Shown here in pieces: positions 29,932 to 38,218 of a DNA stretch of 64,000 bases; the stretch's first letter is position 1, and every line of letters starts with the position of its first letter. The notes below the pieces were generated by a model. It had not been told where the DNA came from. It saw only the letters and a program-made list of their open reading frames with translations, and made no database searches. Source of the DNA: Propionicicella superfundia DSM 22317. GTDB taxonomy: Bacteria > Actinomycetota > Actinomycetes > Propionibacteriales > Propionibacteriaceae. The stretch covers positions 737,671 to 801,670 of the forward strand of contig NZ_KE384020.1 of NCBI RefSeq assembly GCF_000423465.1, written 5' to 3'. Position numbers and translations under genes: made by a program.

Positions 29932-29996
29932 GCGCCGAGCGCTCCAGAACTGCCGGAAACTCGCTCCAATTCGGCAGTTCGGGAGCGCTCGGTGCG
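29932..29996. repeat. Palindromic intergenic element, copy B
   Basis: This copy is almost perfectly palindromic: arms 29935-29955 and 29972-29992 pair at 20 of 21 positions around a 16-base loop. It lies between the convergent pgm and alcohol dehydrogenase genes and is homologous over about 65 bases to 7546-7610. A following GTGCGTTCGGCG (30002-30013) echoes the outer arm of copy A. It may terminate both genes or be a dispersed repeat. Confidence 0.65.
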
Positions 29997-30045
29997 GTCC
30001 GAGTGCGTTCGGCGTGGGCGATCCGGGACCGCCCACGCCGCAGGC

Positions 30046-31086
30046 TCACTCGGGAACGACGGCGATCTTGATGCCCTCACCCGACGAGACGAACTCGATC
30101 GCCTCGACCGCCTTCTCGAGCGGGAAGGTATGACTCACGATCACGTCCGCGGGGATGAGCCCGCTCTCGATGAGGTGAATCGCCTCCTCGGTGTGGCGCC
30201 GCTTCGAGTTGGACGTCCCGGTGACGGTGATCTCGTTGTAGTGGATGACGTTGGGATCCACGCCGGTGGAGCCCCCCTTGGGGAAGCCCGCGAACGCGCA
30301 GACCCGCCCGCCCAGGCGCACGAGGTCGAGCGCCTGCGCGAAGAGCTCGAGCCGGCCGATGGCGATCACGCAGACATCGGCGCCGCGGCCGGACGTCGCA
30401 TCCTTGACGACCTGCAACAGGTCTTCGTTCAGCGGGTCGACGACGATGTCCGCGCCGAGCGCCTTCGCCGTCGCGCGGCGGCTCTCGGACGGATCGGACA
30501 TGATGATCTGCGTCGCACCCGCCAGCCGGCAGACCGTCAGGTGGAGCAGGCCGATCGGACCGGCGCCGAGGATGACCGCCGTGTCGCCGAGGAACACCTT
30601 GTAGTTCGTGAGACCGTTCAGGACGCAGCCGAGCGGCTCCACCAAGGAGAGTGCCGTGAGCGGCGTCCCCGGCTTGGCGACGGTGACGTTCTTGCGCTTG
30701 ACCACGAACTCGGGGGCGAGGCAGTACTCGGCCAGACCGCCGTCGAGCGCGTAGCCGTAATAGATCGACTTCTCGCAGAAGTGCTCCAGCTCCCGCAGGC
30801 AGAACCAGCAGTTGCCGCAGGTCACGACGGGCGTGATCACCGCGAGATCGCCCACCGCGTACCCGGTGACGCCCTCGCCGACGGCCGCGATCGTCCCTGC
30901 GATCTCGTGCCCGAGCACGACACCGGGGCGCACGCCCGTGGTCTTCTCACCCTTGAGGATGCGCAGGTCGGTTCCGCAGACGGTGTTGGATCCGACCTTC
31001 AACAAGAGCTCACCCGGCCCCGGTTCGGGAGTCGGGACCTCCATCACGTCCAGTTGCCCAGGACCCTTCATCACAGCTGCCAACAT
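30046..31086 (-). CDS. Zinc-dependent medium-chain alcohol/polyol dehydrogenase
   Basis: 346 residues from ATG 31086 behind GGGAGCAACGC. The catalytic zinc site is Cys37 (CGTDLRI), His60 and Glu61 (GHEIAG), and the structural zinc site has CGNCWFC followed by a fourth cysteine in EHFC. The Rossmann segment is VILGAGPIGLLHLTVCRLAG. Overall it resembles the sorbitol/threonine dehydrogenase branch, including the NSKRRHTEEAIHLIESG stretch near the end. The substrate cannot be told from sequence; a polyol or sugar alcohol is my best guess. It ends the convergent pair with pgm and appears to be a single-gene unit with its own promoter. Confidence 0.85.
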   Translation of the reverse strand: MLAAVMKGPGQLDVMEVPTPEPGPGELLLKVGSNTVCGTDLRILKGEKTTGVRPGVVLGHEIAGTIAAVGEGVTGYAVGDLAVITPVVTCGNCWFCLRELEHFCEKSIYYGYALDGGLAEYCLAPEFVVKRKNVTVAKPGTPLTALSLVEPLGCVLNGLTNYKVFLGDTAVILGAGPIGLLHLTVCRLAGATQIIMSDPSESRRATAKALGADIVVDPLNEDLLQVVKDATSGRGADVCVIAIGRLELFAQALDLVRLGGRVCAFAGFPKGGSTGVDPNVIHYNEITVTGTSNSKRRHTEEAIHLIESGLIPADVIVSHTFPLEKAVEAIEFVSSGEGIKIAVVPE

Positions 31087-31156
31087 GCGTTGCTCCCATG
31101 CACCGTGCGCGTCCTCCGCGCGCGCCGGATCGGCGGCGGAGGGTTCCGCGACCACT

Positions 31157-31184
31157 CGTATACGGCGACTCTACCGGCGGACAA
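31157..31184 (-). promoter_or_regulatory. Promoter for the alcohol dehydrogenase gene
   Basis: On the minus strand TTGTCC (31184-31179) and TATACG (31162-31157) are separated by 16 bases, a fair match to -35 and -10 boxes. The transcript would begin near 31150, giving a leader of about 65 bases with a good Shine-Dalgarno. Confidence 0.5.
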
Positions 31185-31234
31185 GGAGCCGGACCGTTCG
31201 CCGCGGGGACGTTGCTCACACGCGCGAACGACCC

Positions 31235-31780
31235 TCAGATGCCGTCGCCGGAGTCGGGGTCGACGGGCATCCGCGCCCGGATTCCGGAGCGCTGGATCAC
31301 CCGCTGGATGGTGAGGTCGCGCTCCTCGGGATCGCCGACGAACCGGATGACACGCAACCCCTGGTCCTGCGCAGCCGACTCGAACACGAAATGCCCGTAG
31401 CCGAGGAAACGGCCCACCAGCGGCCGATCGACCGAGATGTCGAGGATGCGCGCGATGGGCATCGTCGCCAGGTGCTGGGAGAGGATCCCGTTCACCCGGA
31501 ACACCCGCATGTTGGTGATCACGAACCGGTCCATGAACTCCTGGTGGATGCGGATCATGCCGTAGACCCACAGCGAGAGCCCCGCCAGCAGCGGCACCCA
31601 GAACAGCGCTCCCGCGAACGGGATGAAGACAAAGAACGCGGCGCCCACGCAGATCACGCACACCGGCAGGGCGTTGACCACCCAGTGCTTGCGGACCTCG
31701 TCGATCACCACCTCACCCTCGGAGACGAGCAGACGCCGCTCCACATCGGGTGCGACGAACTGCCTGAGCACCCCGGCCAT
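31235..31780 (-). CDS. Membrane protein with bacterial PH-like (DUF304) domain
   Basis: 181 residues from ATG 31780. A short cytoplasmic head (RQFVAPDVERRLLVSEGEVV) precedes two membrane helices (about 33-53 and 56-76), then a PH-like domain containing DRFVITNMRVFRVNGILSQHLATMPIARILDISVDRP, which is the pattern of YdbT/DUF304 proteins. These small membrane PH-like proteins are widespread and largely uncharacterised. The C-terminus is polar and ends in an acidic PDSGDGI. It follows the 51-residue membrane protein gene by only five bases on the same strand, so the two are probably one transcript. Confidence 0.75.
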   Translation of the reverse strand: MAGVLRQFVAPDVERRLLVSEGEVVIDEVRKHWVVNALPVCVICVGAAFFVFIPFAGALFWVPLLAGLSLWVYGMIRIHQEFMDRFVITNMRVFRVNGILSQHLATMPIARILDISVDRPLVGRFLGYGHFVFESAAQDQGLRVIRFVGDPEERDLTIQRVIQRSGIRARMPVDPDSGDGI

Positions 31781-31785
31781 GGGGA

Positions 31786-31941
31786 TCAGGAGGCGAGCGA
31801 GGAGAAGAAGGTGAAGATCGAGCCGAACGCGCCGAAGAAGGTCTTCACGGCGGCGGCCGCCGCTTCGGGCTGCGTGAACAGGTAGAACAGCGCGAACCCG
31901 ATGACGAGCACCAGGATCGCCGTCTTGATCCACTTCTGCAT
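31786..31941 (-). CDS. 51-residue membrane protein
   Basis: 51 residues from ATG 31941, behind GGGGAGG. It has one N-terminal membrane helix (about 5-24), a small Ala-rich stretch and a Phe-rich second hydrophobic stretch (TFFGAFGSIFTFFSSL). No family is recognised. It lies five bases upstream of the PH-domain gene and probably makes a small partner of it. The gap toward the epimerase gene (173 bp) must hold its promoter; I see no clear box. Confidence 0.55.
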   Translation of the reverse strand: MQKWIKTAILVLVIGFALFYLFTQPEAAAAAVKTFFGAFGSIFTFFSSLAS

Positions 31942-32114
31942 GCACTGCCTCCCCGCGAGATGCGACACCTCATTGTGGACCGCGGGGTCTGCGGGCGCCG
32001 GTCGGCGCGCCGGGAGCACGCCCATCCTGGCACAACGACCATGCCCCACGAGGCGCGGGTTCGCAGATCGCGAAGCCGGGAACGCCGCAGGGCGGAGTGT
32101 GACAGGCTGGAGGC

Positions 32115-32552
32115 ATGGAGAACGACGATCTGTTTATCTGCATCGATCACGTCGGCCTGGCGGTTCCCAGCCTGGACGACGCCATCGAGTTCCACACGAA
32201 GGTGATGGGCTGGCGGGTGCTGCATCGGGAGAAGAACGAAGAGCAGGGCGTCGAGGAGGCGATGATCGGCACCGGCGATCAGCTCGCCGAGAACGCTCAG
32301 ATCCAGCTCCTCGCCCCCCTCAGCGACGAGTCCACCATCGCGAAGTTCATCGGTCGCAACGGCCCGGGCATGCAGCAGCTCGCCTACCGCGTGCGCGATC
32401 TGGACAAGGTCATGGCGACCCTCAAGGAGCGCGGCGTCCGCCTGCTCTACCCGGAGCCGCGACGTGGCACGGCAGGCTCGCGCATCAACTTCTGCCACCC
32501 GAAGGACACCGGCGGCGTCCTCCTCGAGTTGGTCGAACCCGCCGCTCACTGA
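32115..32552 (+). CDS. Methylmalonyl-CoA epimerase
   Basis: 145 residues from ATG 32115. The enzyme interconverts the (2R) and (2S) forms of methylmalonyl-CoA between propionyl-CoA carboxylase or transcarboxylase and the B12-dependent mutase. It is a VOC-fold protein: metal ligand His12 in IDHVGLAV, a Gln in AQIQLLAP and a C-terminal Glu in LLELVEP; GPGMQQLAYRV and GSRINFCHPKDTGGVLLE are hallmark stretches. The GGAGG before the ATG is too close (one base) to act normally, whereas CAGGCT lies six bases upstream, so a leaderless start is likely. With PduO in this window it supports propionate metabolism through cobalamin enzymes. Confidence 0.93.
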   Translation: MENDDLFICIDHVGLAVPSLDDAIEFHTKVMGWRVLHREKNEEQGVEEAMIGTGDQLAENAQIQLLAPLSDESTIAKFIGRNGPGMQQLAYRVRDLDKVMATLKERGVRLLYPEPRRGTAGSRINFCHPKDTGGVLLELVEPAAH

Positions 32553-32563
32553 CGACCGGCCGC

Positions 32564-32585
32564 GCCGGCGGAGCCATCCGCCGGC
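32564..32585 (+). terminator. Hairpin after the epimerase gene
   Basis: GCCGGCGGA (32564-32572) and TCCGCCGGC (32577-32585) form a perfect nine-bp stem with a four-base loop, 11 bases past the stop codon. No T-run follows. Confidence 0.55.
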
Positions 32586-32741
32586 CTCCGGCCACCGCCC
32601 CATCACCGCCCCTACGCCCCGCACCCGCCCCGGACTTCCCACGACGCAGCGGCTGTGACCTCGTTGTCCCGCTTCCGGTGCGCCCTCACCGGTTGCCCTT
32701 TGGAGTCAAGGTAATTTCGTGGGTGGCGAGAGGAATGATCC

Positions 32742-34094
32742 ATGACCGAACCCGGCACCGAGGAAACCGGCCTCAACCTCATCCACGACACAGCGAGCGC
32801 GGCGGGCAGCTTCCCGCACTCCGTGTGGGGCTACGACCGGCAGACCGTCGACAGCTACGTGCAGGAGTTGGAGCAGCAGCTCAGCGCCGCGAAGCAGCTC
32901 ATCCGGCACATGCAACGCGAGGTCGTGGAGGCCAAGCGCCTCTCGGAGGCGTCCGACTTCACAAAGCTCGGTGGTCACACGACGCAGATGCTGCAGGCTG
33001 CCGAGGCGCAGAGTCGGGAGCTGCTCGACCAGGCCAATCAGGAAGCCGAGCGCATCAAGGCCGAAGGACGCCGGCTGGCGGCCGAGGCGCGTGCGTCCGG
33101 TGAGCAGGAGGCCGACGACATCCGGCTCAACGCACAGGCCACGTTCAAGAAGATGCGTGCCGAGGTCGACATTCAGTGCGCCCGCGAGCTCGACCGAGCA
33201 CGCGACCAGGCGACGAGCATCCTCGCCTCGGCCAAGGCTCAGGTCGACCACCAGCTCGGCGAGGCGGAGCGTGCCGCGAAGGCGCTGGCCGAAGGCGCGG
33301 GGGTCGAGGCGGACAGGATCGCGCAGGCCGCCACGACCCAGGCTCTGCGGACGAAGCTCGCCGCCGAGCAGGAGCGCGAGGAGCTTCTCACGCGGCTGGC
33401 CGAGGAGCACACGGCGGCCAGCACCCGCATCGCCACCCTGCTGGAGAACTCCCGTGCCGAGACGGAGTCGGCATCCCAGCGGTTGCAGGACGAGGTGACG
33501 CAGGCCGCCGAGCTGCGCCGCAAGGCGCTCGCCGAGGGCGAGGAGATCAAGGTCACCGCCGTCCGCGAGGCCGAGGTGCAGATCGCGAAGGCCCATGCCC
33601 AGGCATCCCTGCTGCGCGACCGGGCCGAGGAGCAGTTCGGGTGGCGCAAGGAGCAGTTGGAGCGCGAGACGAACCGGTTGCTGCACCGCAAGCAGGCGAT
33701 CATGGCGCAACTGGCGAATCTGTCGGCCATGGCCGAACACAGCCTCGCGGAGTTCCCCGACCTGCTGGCGGCGTCCGAACCCGAGGTCGTGGTCCCCGAC
33801 ACATCGGCCAACGAGCCCACGACGGCGGTGCCGTTCGTCCCCGCCTCCGCGCGGCCCGTCGACCCCGACGCGACGGTCTCGCTGCCCGTGACCCCGGCCC
33901 CGACCGACGACGAGATCGGCGAGCCGGAGTCGGCGGCGGACGAGGCTGCCGCCGAACCGGCCATCGCCGAGGCGACCGACGTGACCGAACCGGCCACGGC
34001 CGAGACCACCGAACCGACGCCGCAGACCAGCGGGGCCGAGCCCGTCTCGGCCACCGCCCGGACCGCCGACGCCGCCTCGCGGGATCGGGGATGA
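32742..34094 (+). CDS. DivIVA-like coiled-coil protein
   Basis: 450 residues from ATG 32742 with GAGAGGA upstream. The N-terminus has the DivIVA signature (SVWGYDRQTVDSYVQELEQQL). Residues about 40-340 are nearly continuous heptad-like, Ala/Glu/Arg-rich coiled coil (for example RIKAEGRRLAAEARASGEQE), comparable to actinobacterial polar filament proteins of the Wag31/Scy/FilP kind, though not identifiable as one of them. Residues about 345-450 are a disordered Pro/Thr/Glu/Ala tail of low pI. It probably binds curved membrane and organises polar or septal machinery. It is coupled to the AI-2E family permease by an ATGA overlap. TAATTT at 32712-32717 may be its -10 box. Confidence 0.75.
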   Translation: MTEPGTEETGLNLIHDTASAAGSFPHSVWGYDRQTVDSYVQELEQQLSAAKQLIRHMQREVVEAKRLSEASDFTKLGGHTTQMLQAAEAQSRELLDQANQEAERIKAEGRRLAAEARASGEQEADDIRLNAQATFKKMRAEVDIQCARELDRARDQATSILASAKAQVDHQLGEAERAAKALAEGAGVEADRIAQAATTQALRTKLAAEQEREELLTRLAEEHTAASTRIATLLENSRAETESASQRLQDEVTQAAELRRKALAEGEEIKVTAVREAEVQIAKAHAQASLLRDRAEEQFGWRKEQLERETNRLLHRKQAIMAQLANLSAMAEHSLAEFPDLLAASEPEVVVPDTSANEPTTAVPFVPASARPVDPDATVSLPVTPAPTDDEIGEPESAADEAAAEPAIAEATDVTEPATAETTEPTPQTSGAEPVSATARTADAASRDRG

Positions 34095-35236
34095 CCGAAC
34101 CGCCGGCACGTGATGTGAGGGCGGTCATCCGGCGGATCTTCCTACGGCCCGAGACCCCGTCGGCCGTGACCCCCGACGACACCGGCGATGTCGAGCCGCC
34201 GCCTCCGCCCGGACCGCGGTCCACCGTGCAGCTCGGCTTCGGGCTCGGAATCGGTCTCCTTCTCGCCGCGGTCGTCGGTGTCGTGGCGTACTCCCTGCAG
34301 CAGCTCGTACTGATGATCGTCGCCGCATTGTTCGTGGCGCTCGGGCTCAATCCGGCCGTGGAGTGGCTGGCGTCGCACCGACTCCCCCGTGCCGTGGCCG
34401 TGCTGATCGTGGTGCTCGGCATGATCATCCTCATCGGCCTGGGCCTCTGGGCGATCGCTCCGGTCGCGGCCGAGCAGATCCAGCTCCTCATGCTCAACGC
34501 GCCGACCTATCTCAACGAGCTACGGGCCAACGATCAGATCGCCGACCTCGACGAGCGCTACCACATCATCTCCCAGCTCACCTCGTTGCTCACATCCAGC
34601 AGCCTCATCACCTCCCTTTTCGGGGGCATCCTGGGCGCCAGCCAGATCCTCGTCAACGCGCTCGCGTCGATCATCATCACGATGGTGCTGACGATCTACT
34701 TCCTCGCCTCCATGCCAAGTGTCAAGCAGGTCGTCTACCGGCTGGCGCCGGCCTCGCGCCGCGCGCGCGTCCGCTATCTCGCCGACGAGATGTTCGCGCG
34801 CCTGGGCGGCTACCTCAGCGGGGTCTTCATCGTCGTGCTCTGCGTGAGTGCCTTCGCGTTCGTCTACATGTCGATCATCGGCCTCGGGCGGTACGCGCTG
34901 GCGCTCACGGTCGTCGTCGCGATCTTCGCGCTCATCCCGTTGGTGGGCAACACGATCTCCATGATCGTCATCTCGATCGTCGCGTTCTCGCAGTCGCCCG
35001 TGATGGGCCTGGTGACGATCATCGTGTTCCTGCTGTACCAGCAGTTCGACGCCTACTTCATTCAGCCGCGCGTGTTCGCCCGGTCGATGAACGTGCCCGG
35101 GCCGCTCGTCATCATCGCGGTCCTCGCGGGTGGGACGCTGCTCGGTGTCGTGGGCGCACTGCTCGCGGTCCCGATGGCCGCCGTCCTGCTCCTGCTGTAT
35201 CGCGAGGTGGTCATCCCCGCGCTCGACCGGCGGTGA
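34091..35236 (+). CDS. AI-2E family transporter (PerM/YdiK-like)
   Basis: 381 residues; ATG 34091 overlaps the previous stop (ATGA). A cytoplasmic Pro-rich head (1-45) precedes about eight membrane helices, arranged as in the family: three N-terminal helices, a long cytoplasmic or external loop with NELRANDQIADLDERYHIIS, and a C-terminal bundle with the typical LIPLVGNTISMIV and FDAYFIQPRVFARSMN motifs. Members export AI-2, act as Na+/H+ exchangers or have unknown cargo, so no substrate is claimed. Coupling to a DivIVA-like scaffold suggests polar or septal placement. It converges with the VOC protein gene 15 bases away. Confidence 0.85.
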   Translation: MTEPPARDVRAVIRRIFLRPETPSAVTPDDTGDVEPPPPPGPRSTVQLGFGLGIGLLLAAVVGVVAYSLQQLVLMIVAALFVALGLNPAVEWLASHRLPRAVAVLIVVLGMIILIGLGLWAIAPVAAEQIQLLMLNAPTYLNELRANDQIADLDERYHIISQLTSLLTSSSLITSLFGGILGASQILVNALASIIITMVLTIYFLASMPSVKQVVYRLAPASRRARVRYLADEMFARLGGYLSGVFIVVLCVSAFAFVYMSIIGLGRYALALTVVVAIFALIPLVGNTISMIVISIVAFSQSPVMGLVTIIVFLLYQQFDAYFIQPRVFARSMNVPGPLVIIAVLAGGTLLGVVGALLAVPMAAVLLLLYREVVIPALDRR

Positions 35237-35251
35237 CGACGCGCGCGGAGA

Positions 35252-35653
35252 TCACTCTCCCGCCGCGACGTCGAACATCCACTCCAGCCCGTACTTGTCG
35301 GTGAGGATCCCGTAGACATCCCCCCAGACCTGTTTCTCCAACGGCATCCCCACCGTGCCCTCCGCCGCCAGCGCGGTGAACCAGCCGGTGAGGGTCTCCA
35401 GGTCGTCACCGGTGAACGCCAGGTAGACCCGGGTCCCGCCCCAGGTCTGCTCCGCTCCCGGCATCGCGTCGGAGGCCATCACGGTGAAGTCCGGATGGGC
35501 CAACGACGCGTGCATGGTGGCCTCGGGGGGCTCCATCCCGTACTCGCCGTACGTGCTGATCGTGAGCTCGCCGCCGAAGACCCCCTGGTAGTACGTCATG
35601 GCCTCGCGCGTGTTGCCCGGGAAGTTGAGATAGGGGTTCAACCGAATGGACAT
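35252..35653 (-). CDS. VOC-family protein (PhnB/glyoxalase-like)
   Basis: 133 residues from ATG 35653 behind AAAGGAACC. The N-terminus (SIRLNPYLNFPGNTREAMTYYQ) and the DFTVMASDAMPG and YGLEWMFDVAA segments match the PhnB-like group of the vicinal oxygen chelate fold, many of which are small antibiotic- or metabolite-binding proteins rather than enzymes. It is divergent from the TetR gene and likely repressed by it. A TTACAT hexamer in the shared gap may be its -10 box. Function beyond fold is not known. Confidence 0.8.
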   Translation of the reverse strand: MSIRLNPYLNFPGNTREAMTYYQGVFGGELTISTYGEYGMEPPEATMHASLAHPDFTVMASDAMPGAEQTWGGTRVYLAFTGDDLETLTGWFTALAAEGTVGMPLEKQVWGDVYGILTDKYGLEWMFDVAAGE

Positions 35654-35689
35654 GCCGGTTCCTTTCGTCGTTTCGCACCCTCGGGGGAT

Positions 35690-35708
35690 GTAAACACCGT
35701 AAACTTAC
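35690..35708. promoter_or_regulatory. Candidate TetR operator and overlapping -10 boxes
   Basis: GTAAAC (35690-35695) is repeated directly at 35699-35704, nine bases apart, followed by TTAC. The stretch overlaps TAAACT (35700-35705), seven bases before the TetR ATG, and TTACAT on the other strand for the VOC gene. A repressor bound here would block both promoters. Confidence 0.45.
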
Positions 35709-35712
35709 CGCC

Positions 35713-36405
35713 ATGGAGGACGCAACCCCCAAGGGCGGGTATCACCACGGCGATCTCCGCCGCGCCCTGTGCCACGCCGGGTACGCCCTCGCCCGCGAAG
35801 GTGGGCTCCCGGCCGTGACGCTCCGGGAGACGACCCGCCGGGCCGGCGTCACGGCGGCCGCCGCCTACCGGCACTTCGACGGCCTGGACGATCTGCTGCT
35901 CGCCGTCGCGAGCCTGGGCATGGGTGACCTCGCGCGCGCGATCGAACGGCGGCAGGCCCTCGTCACCGCCACCGACCCGGCGGACCGCGCGGTCGGGCTG
36001 CTGGAGGCGGTCGGCCTCGGCTACATCGACTTCGCACTCGACGAACCCGGTGCGTTCGACGTGGCGCTCTCCGGCCTGCTGACCATGGAGCACGCCGAGG
36101 ACGACGGTTCCACCGGCACCTCGGGACGCACCCCCTACCAACTGCTGACCGACGCGATCGCCGTCGTCGTCGCGGAAGGGCTCCTCTCCCCCGGGCGAGC
36201 CGAACCCGCCACCGTCCTGTGCTGGTCCGCCGTCCACGGGTTCGCGACCCTCGCCGTGCACGGCCCCATCCGGACCTACCCGCGCGACGCGCTCGACACG
36301 CTGGCCGCAGAACTCGTCAGCGGGGTCGTCCGGGGAGTGCGGAACGGGCCCGCCGATCAGAACAGCCGGTCTGCGGAATCGTCCATCCCGCGCAATGCGT
36401 CGTAG
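35713..36405 (+). CDS. TetR-family transcriptional regulator
   Basis: 230 residues from ATG 35713. The N-terminal HTH is clear ([20 protein letters not shown], then [20 protein letters not shown]). The ligand-binding C-terminal domain is Ala/Leu-rich with [15 protein letters not shown], common in TetR_C_33-like members. It probably represses itself and the divergent VOC gene through the GTAAAC repeats. TAAACT seven bases before the ATG and lack of a Shine-Dalgarno suggest a leaderless mRNA. Its last 49 bases overlap the end of nucS on the other strand. Confidence 0.85.
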   Translation: MEDATPKGGYHHGDLRRALCHAGYALAREGGLPAVTLRETTRRAGVTAAAAYRHFDGLDDLLLAVASLGMGDLARAIERRQALVTATDPADRAVGLLEAVGLGYIDFALDEPGAFDVALSGLLTMEHAEDDGSTGTSGRTPYQLLTDAIAVVVAEGLLSPGRAEPATVLCWSAVHGFATLAVHGPIRTYPRDALDTLAAELVSGVVRGVRNGPADQNSRSAESSIPRNAS

Positions 36406-37064
36406 TCGACCGCCAGGCAGTCGATCCCCCGGGTTGCCGCCAGCACCTTGGCCTGCGGCTTGATGAGCTGCGCGGCGAAGACGCCGCGCACCGGCGACAA
36501 CTGCGGATCCGCGTTCATGAGATCGAGATAACGGGTGAGCTGCTCGACGCCGTCGACCTCGCCCCGCCGCTTCACCTCGACCGCCACCAGAGCACCCGCA
36601 TCGTCGCGGAACAGCAGATCGACCGGGCCGATCGGCGTGTAGTACTCGCGCTGCACCAGCCGCCAGGCATCGCCGAAGACCTCGGGATGCTCCGCCAGCA
36701 GCACCTGCAGGTGGGCCTCGACGCCGTCCTTCTGCAGCCCCGGATCCACACCCAGCTCGTGGTGCGAATCGTGCAGCACGCCGGAGATGGCGATCTGCAG
36801 GGTGTCGCCGTCCTTGTTGCTGACCTCCCACACCTCGAGCAGATCGTCGTCGGAACCGATGGTGGCGGCCAGGCCGGCGGGCGGTTCCGACACGCGCAAC
36901 GTGCACGGCGGGGTCATCCAGTTCAGGGGCTTGTACGCGCCGCCGTCGGCGTGGATGGAGATCGAGCCGTCGGCCTTCACCATGATGAGTCGCTCCGCCA
37001 TCGGGAGGTGCGCGGTCAGCTTTCCCGCGTAGTCCACCTGGCATCGGGCGATCAGCAAACGCAC
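36357..37064 (-). CDS. nucS: Mismatch-specific endonuclease NucS/EndoMS
   Basis: 235 residues from GTG 37064, seven bases after a TATCGT hexamer; the in-frame GTG at 37073 overlaps that hexamer and is less likely. NucS replaces MutS-MutL in most actinobacteria, cutting DNA at mismatches. The N-terminal [20 protein letters not shown] is characteristic, and the catalytic triad Asp149 (GPVDLLF), Glu163 and Lys165 (VAVEVKRRG) has the expected spacing. The C-terminal DRLF is a plausible beta-clamp binding motif. Its end overlaps tetR convergently by 49 bases, so the two mRNAs can pair. Confidence 0.95.
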   Translation of the reverse strand: MRLLIARCQVDYAGKLTAHLPMAERLIMVKADGSISIHADGGAYKPLNWMTPPCTLRVSEPPAGLAATIGSDDDLLEVWEVSNKDGDTLQIAISGVLHDSHHELGVDPGLQKDGVEAHLQVLLAEHPEVFGDAWRLVQREYYTPIGPVDLLFRDDAGALVAVEVKRRGEVDGVEQLTRYLDLMNADPQLSPVRGVFAAQLIKPQAKVLAATRGIDCLAVDYDALRGMDDSADRLF

Positions 37065-37071
37065 GGGCGTC

Positions 37072-37077
37072 ACGATA
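37072..37077 (-). promoter_or_regulatory. -10 box (TATCGT) for nucS
   Basis: TATCGT on the minus strand lies seven bases before GTG 37064. There is no Shine-Dalgarno; the mRNA is probably leaderless. It decides the nucS start. Confidence 0.5.
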
Positions 37078-37135
37078 CCTCAGCCTCCCGCCGCCGCGAC
37101 CGTGACCGCAGCGCGGAGGGCGGTGTGGAAGCACC

Positions 37136-37141
37136 TAGGAT
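37136..37141 (+). promoter_or_regulatory. -10 box (TAGGAT) for the 90-residue zinc-binding protein
   Basis: TAGGAT lies seven bases before ATG 37149 and overlaps the alternative ATG at 37140, so the downstream ATG is preferred and a leaderless mRNA is implied. Confidence 0.5.
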
Positions 37142-37148
37142 GTCGGGC

Positions 37149-37421
37149 ATGGCTCGTCGACCCAGCAAGCACCTGCGCCCCGCGCGGCCGCTGCGAGCCG
37201 GGTACGCCGAATCGGAGACGAAGGCAGACGGCCGCTGGGTCGTGCGCCACGTGCCCGCGCCCCAGGCCGTGAAGACCTACCGCTGCCCCGGCTGCAACCA
37301 GCCCATCCTGCCCGGGACGCCGCACATCGTCGCGTGGCCTCACAACCCCGTGATCGGCTCGTCGTCCCCGGTCGAGGAGCGCCGCCACTGGCACACCACC
37401 TGCTGGAGCCGCCGCCCATGA
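37149..37421 (+). CDS. Small zinc-ribbon-like conserved protein
   Basis: 90 residues from ATG 37149. A basic N-terminus (MARRPSKHLRPARPLR) precedes a likely zinc site: Cys46 and Cys49 (YRCPGCNQPI), with His80/His82 and Cys85 near the end (RRHWHTTCWSRR). This architecture recurs as a short conserved protein in actinobacteria, sometimes labelled ATP/GTP-binding without evidence. A nucleic-acid or protein-binding role is plausible, and the HWHTTCW end resembles HNH-related ribbons. It is coupled by ATGA overlap to the hydrolase gene and is divergent from nucS. Confidence 0.7.
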   Translation: MARRPSKHLRPARPLRAGYAESETKADGRWVVRHVPAPQAVKTYRCPGCNQPILPGTPHIVAWPHNPVIGSSSPVEERRHWHTTCWSRRP

Positions 37422-38218
37422 CCGACAGACTCGCTCACCGCATCCTCGGCGACCCGCCCGCCGACATCGTCTTCTGCCACGGACTGCTCGGTCGCGGCGC
37501 CAATCTCACCACGATCGCCAAAGGGCTTCTGCCGCACTCCAGCCTGCTTCTCGACCTGCCCAACCACGGCCGCAGCGGCTGGACGTCGGCCTTCGACTAC
37601 CTCGACATGGCCGACGCCGTCGCCGCCGAGATCACACGCTCCTGCGACGCACCGGTCACACTCGTCGGGCACTCCATGGGCGGCAAGGTCGCCATGCTCA
37701 CCGCACTCGGGCACCCCGACACGGTCGCCCGGCTCTGCGTCATCGACATCTCGCCGCGGGCCAGCGACGTGCGACCCCGCTTCGAACCGCTCCTGACCGC
37801 CCTGCGGGCCATGGACCTGACGACGCTGAGAGACCGCGCCGACGCCGATGCCCGCCTCGCCAGGGCCGTCCCCGACGCGGCGACCCGCGCCTTCCTGCTG
37901 CAGAACCTGCAACACAGCGGGTCGGGCTGGCGCTGGCAGCCCAACCTCGACCTTCTCGCCGACGAACTCCCCGCCATCGGTGGATGGCCGGAGCTGGGGC
38001 TGCCGCCGAACACCTGCCCCGTCACGTGGATCCGCGGTGAGCGCTCCCCCTACGTCAGCGATCAGGACCTTCCGGTCATGCGGGACTGCTTTCCCAACGT
38101 CCGGCTGCTCACCGTGCCGGGGGCGGGCCACTGGGTGCACGCCGACGCCCCCCAGGTCGTCGTCCAGGCGATCGCCGACCTGCTGGCCGAGCCGGTGGAG
38201 GACCTCAGCCGGCCGTGA
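37418..38218 (+). CDS. Alpha/beta-fold hydrolase
   Basis: 266 residues; ATG 37418 overlaps the preceding stop (ATGA). The nucleophile elbow is GHSMGGK, the oxyanion region is VFCHGLLGRG, and the catalytic His is in VPGAGHWVHADAP; DLPNHGRSGW is typical of the YbfF/EphD-like esterase group. Substrate is unknown. It overlaps the end of the cyclophilin gene by 14 bases in convergent orientation. Its link to the small zinc protein is only positional. Confidence 0.82.
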   Translation: MTDRLAHRILGDPPADIVFCHGLLGRGANLTTIAKGLLPHSSLLLDLPNHGRSGWTSAFDYLDMADAVAAEITRSCDAPVTLVGHSMGGKVAMLTALGHPDTVARLCVIDISPRASDVRPRFEPLLTALRAMDLTTLRDRADADARLARAVPDAATRAFLLQNLQHSGSGWRWQPNLDLLADELPAIGGWPELGLPPNTCPVTWIRGERSPYVSDQDLPVMRDCFPNVRLLTVPGAGHWVHADAPQVVVQAIADLLAEPVEDLSRP

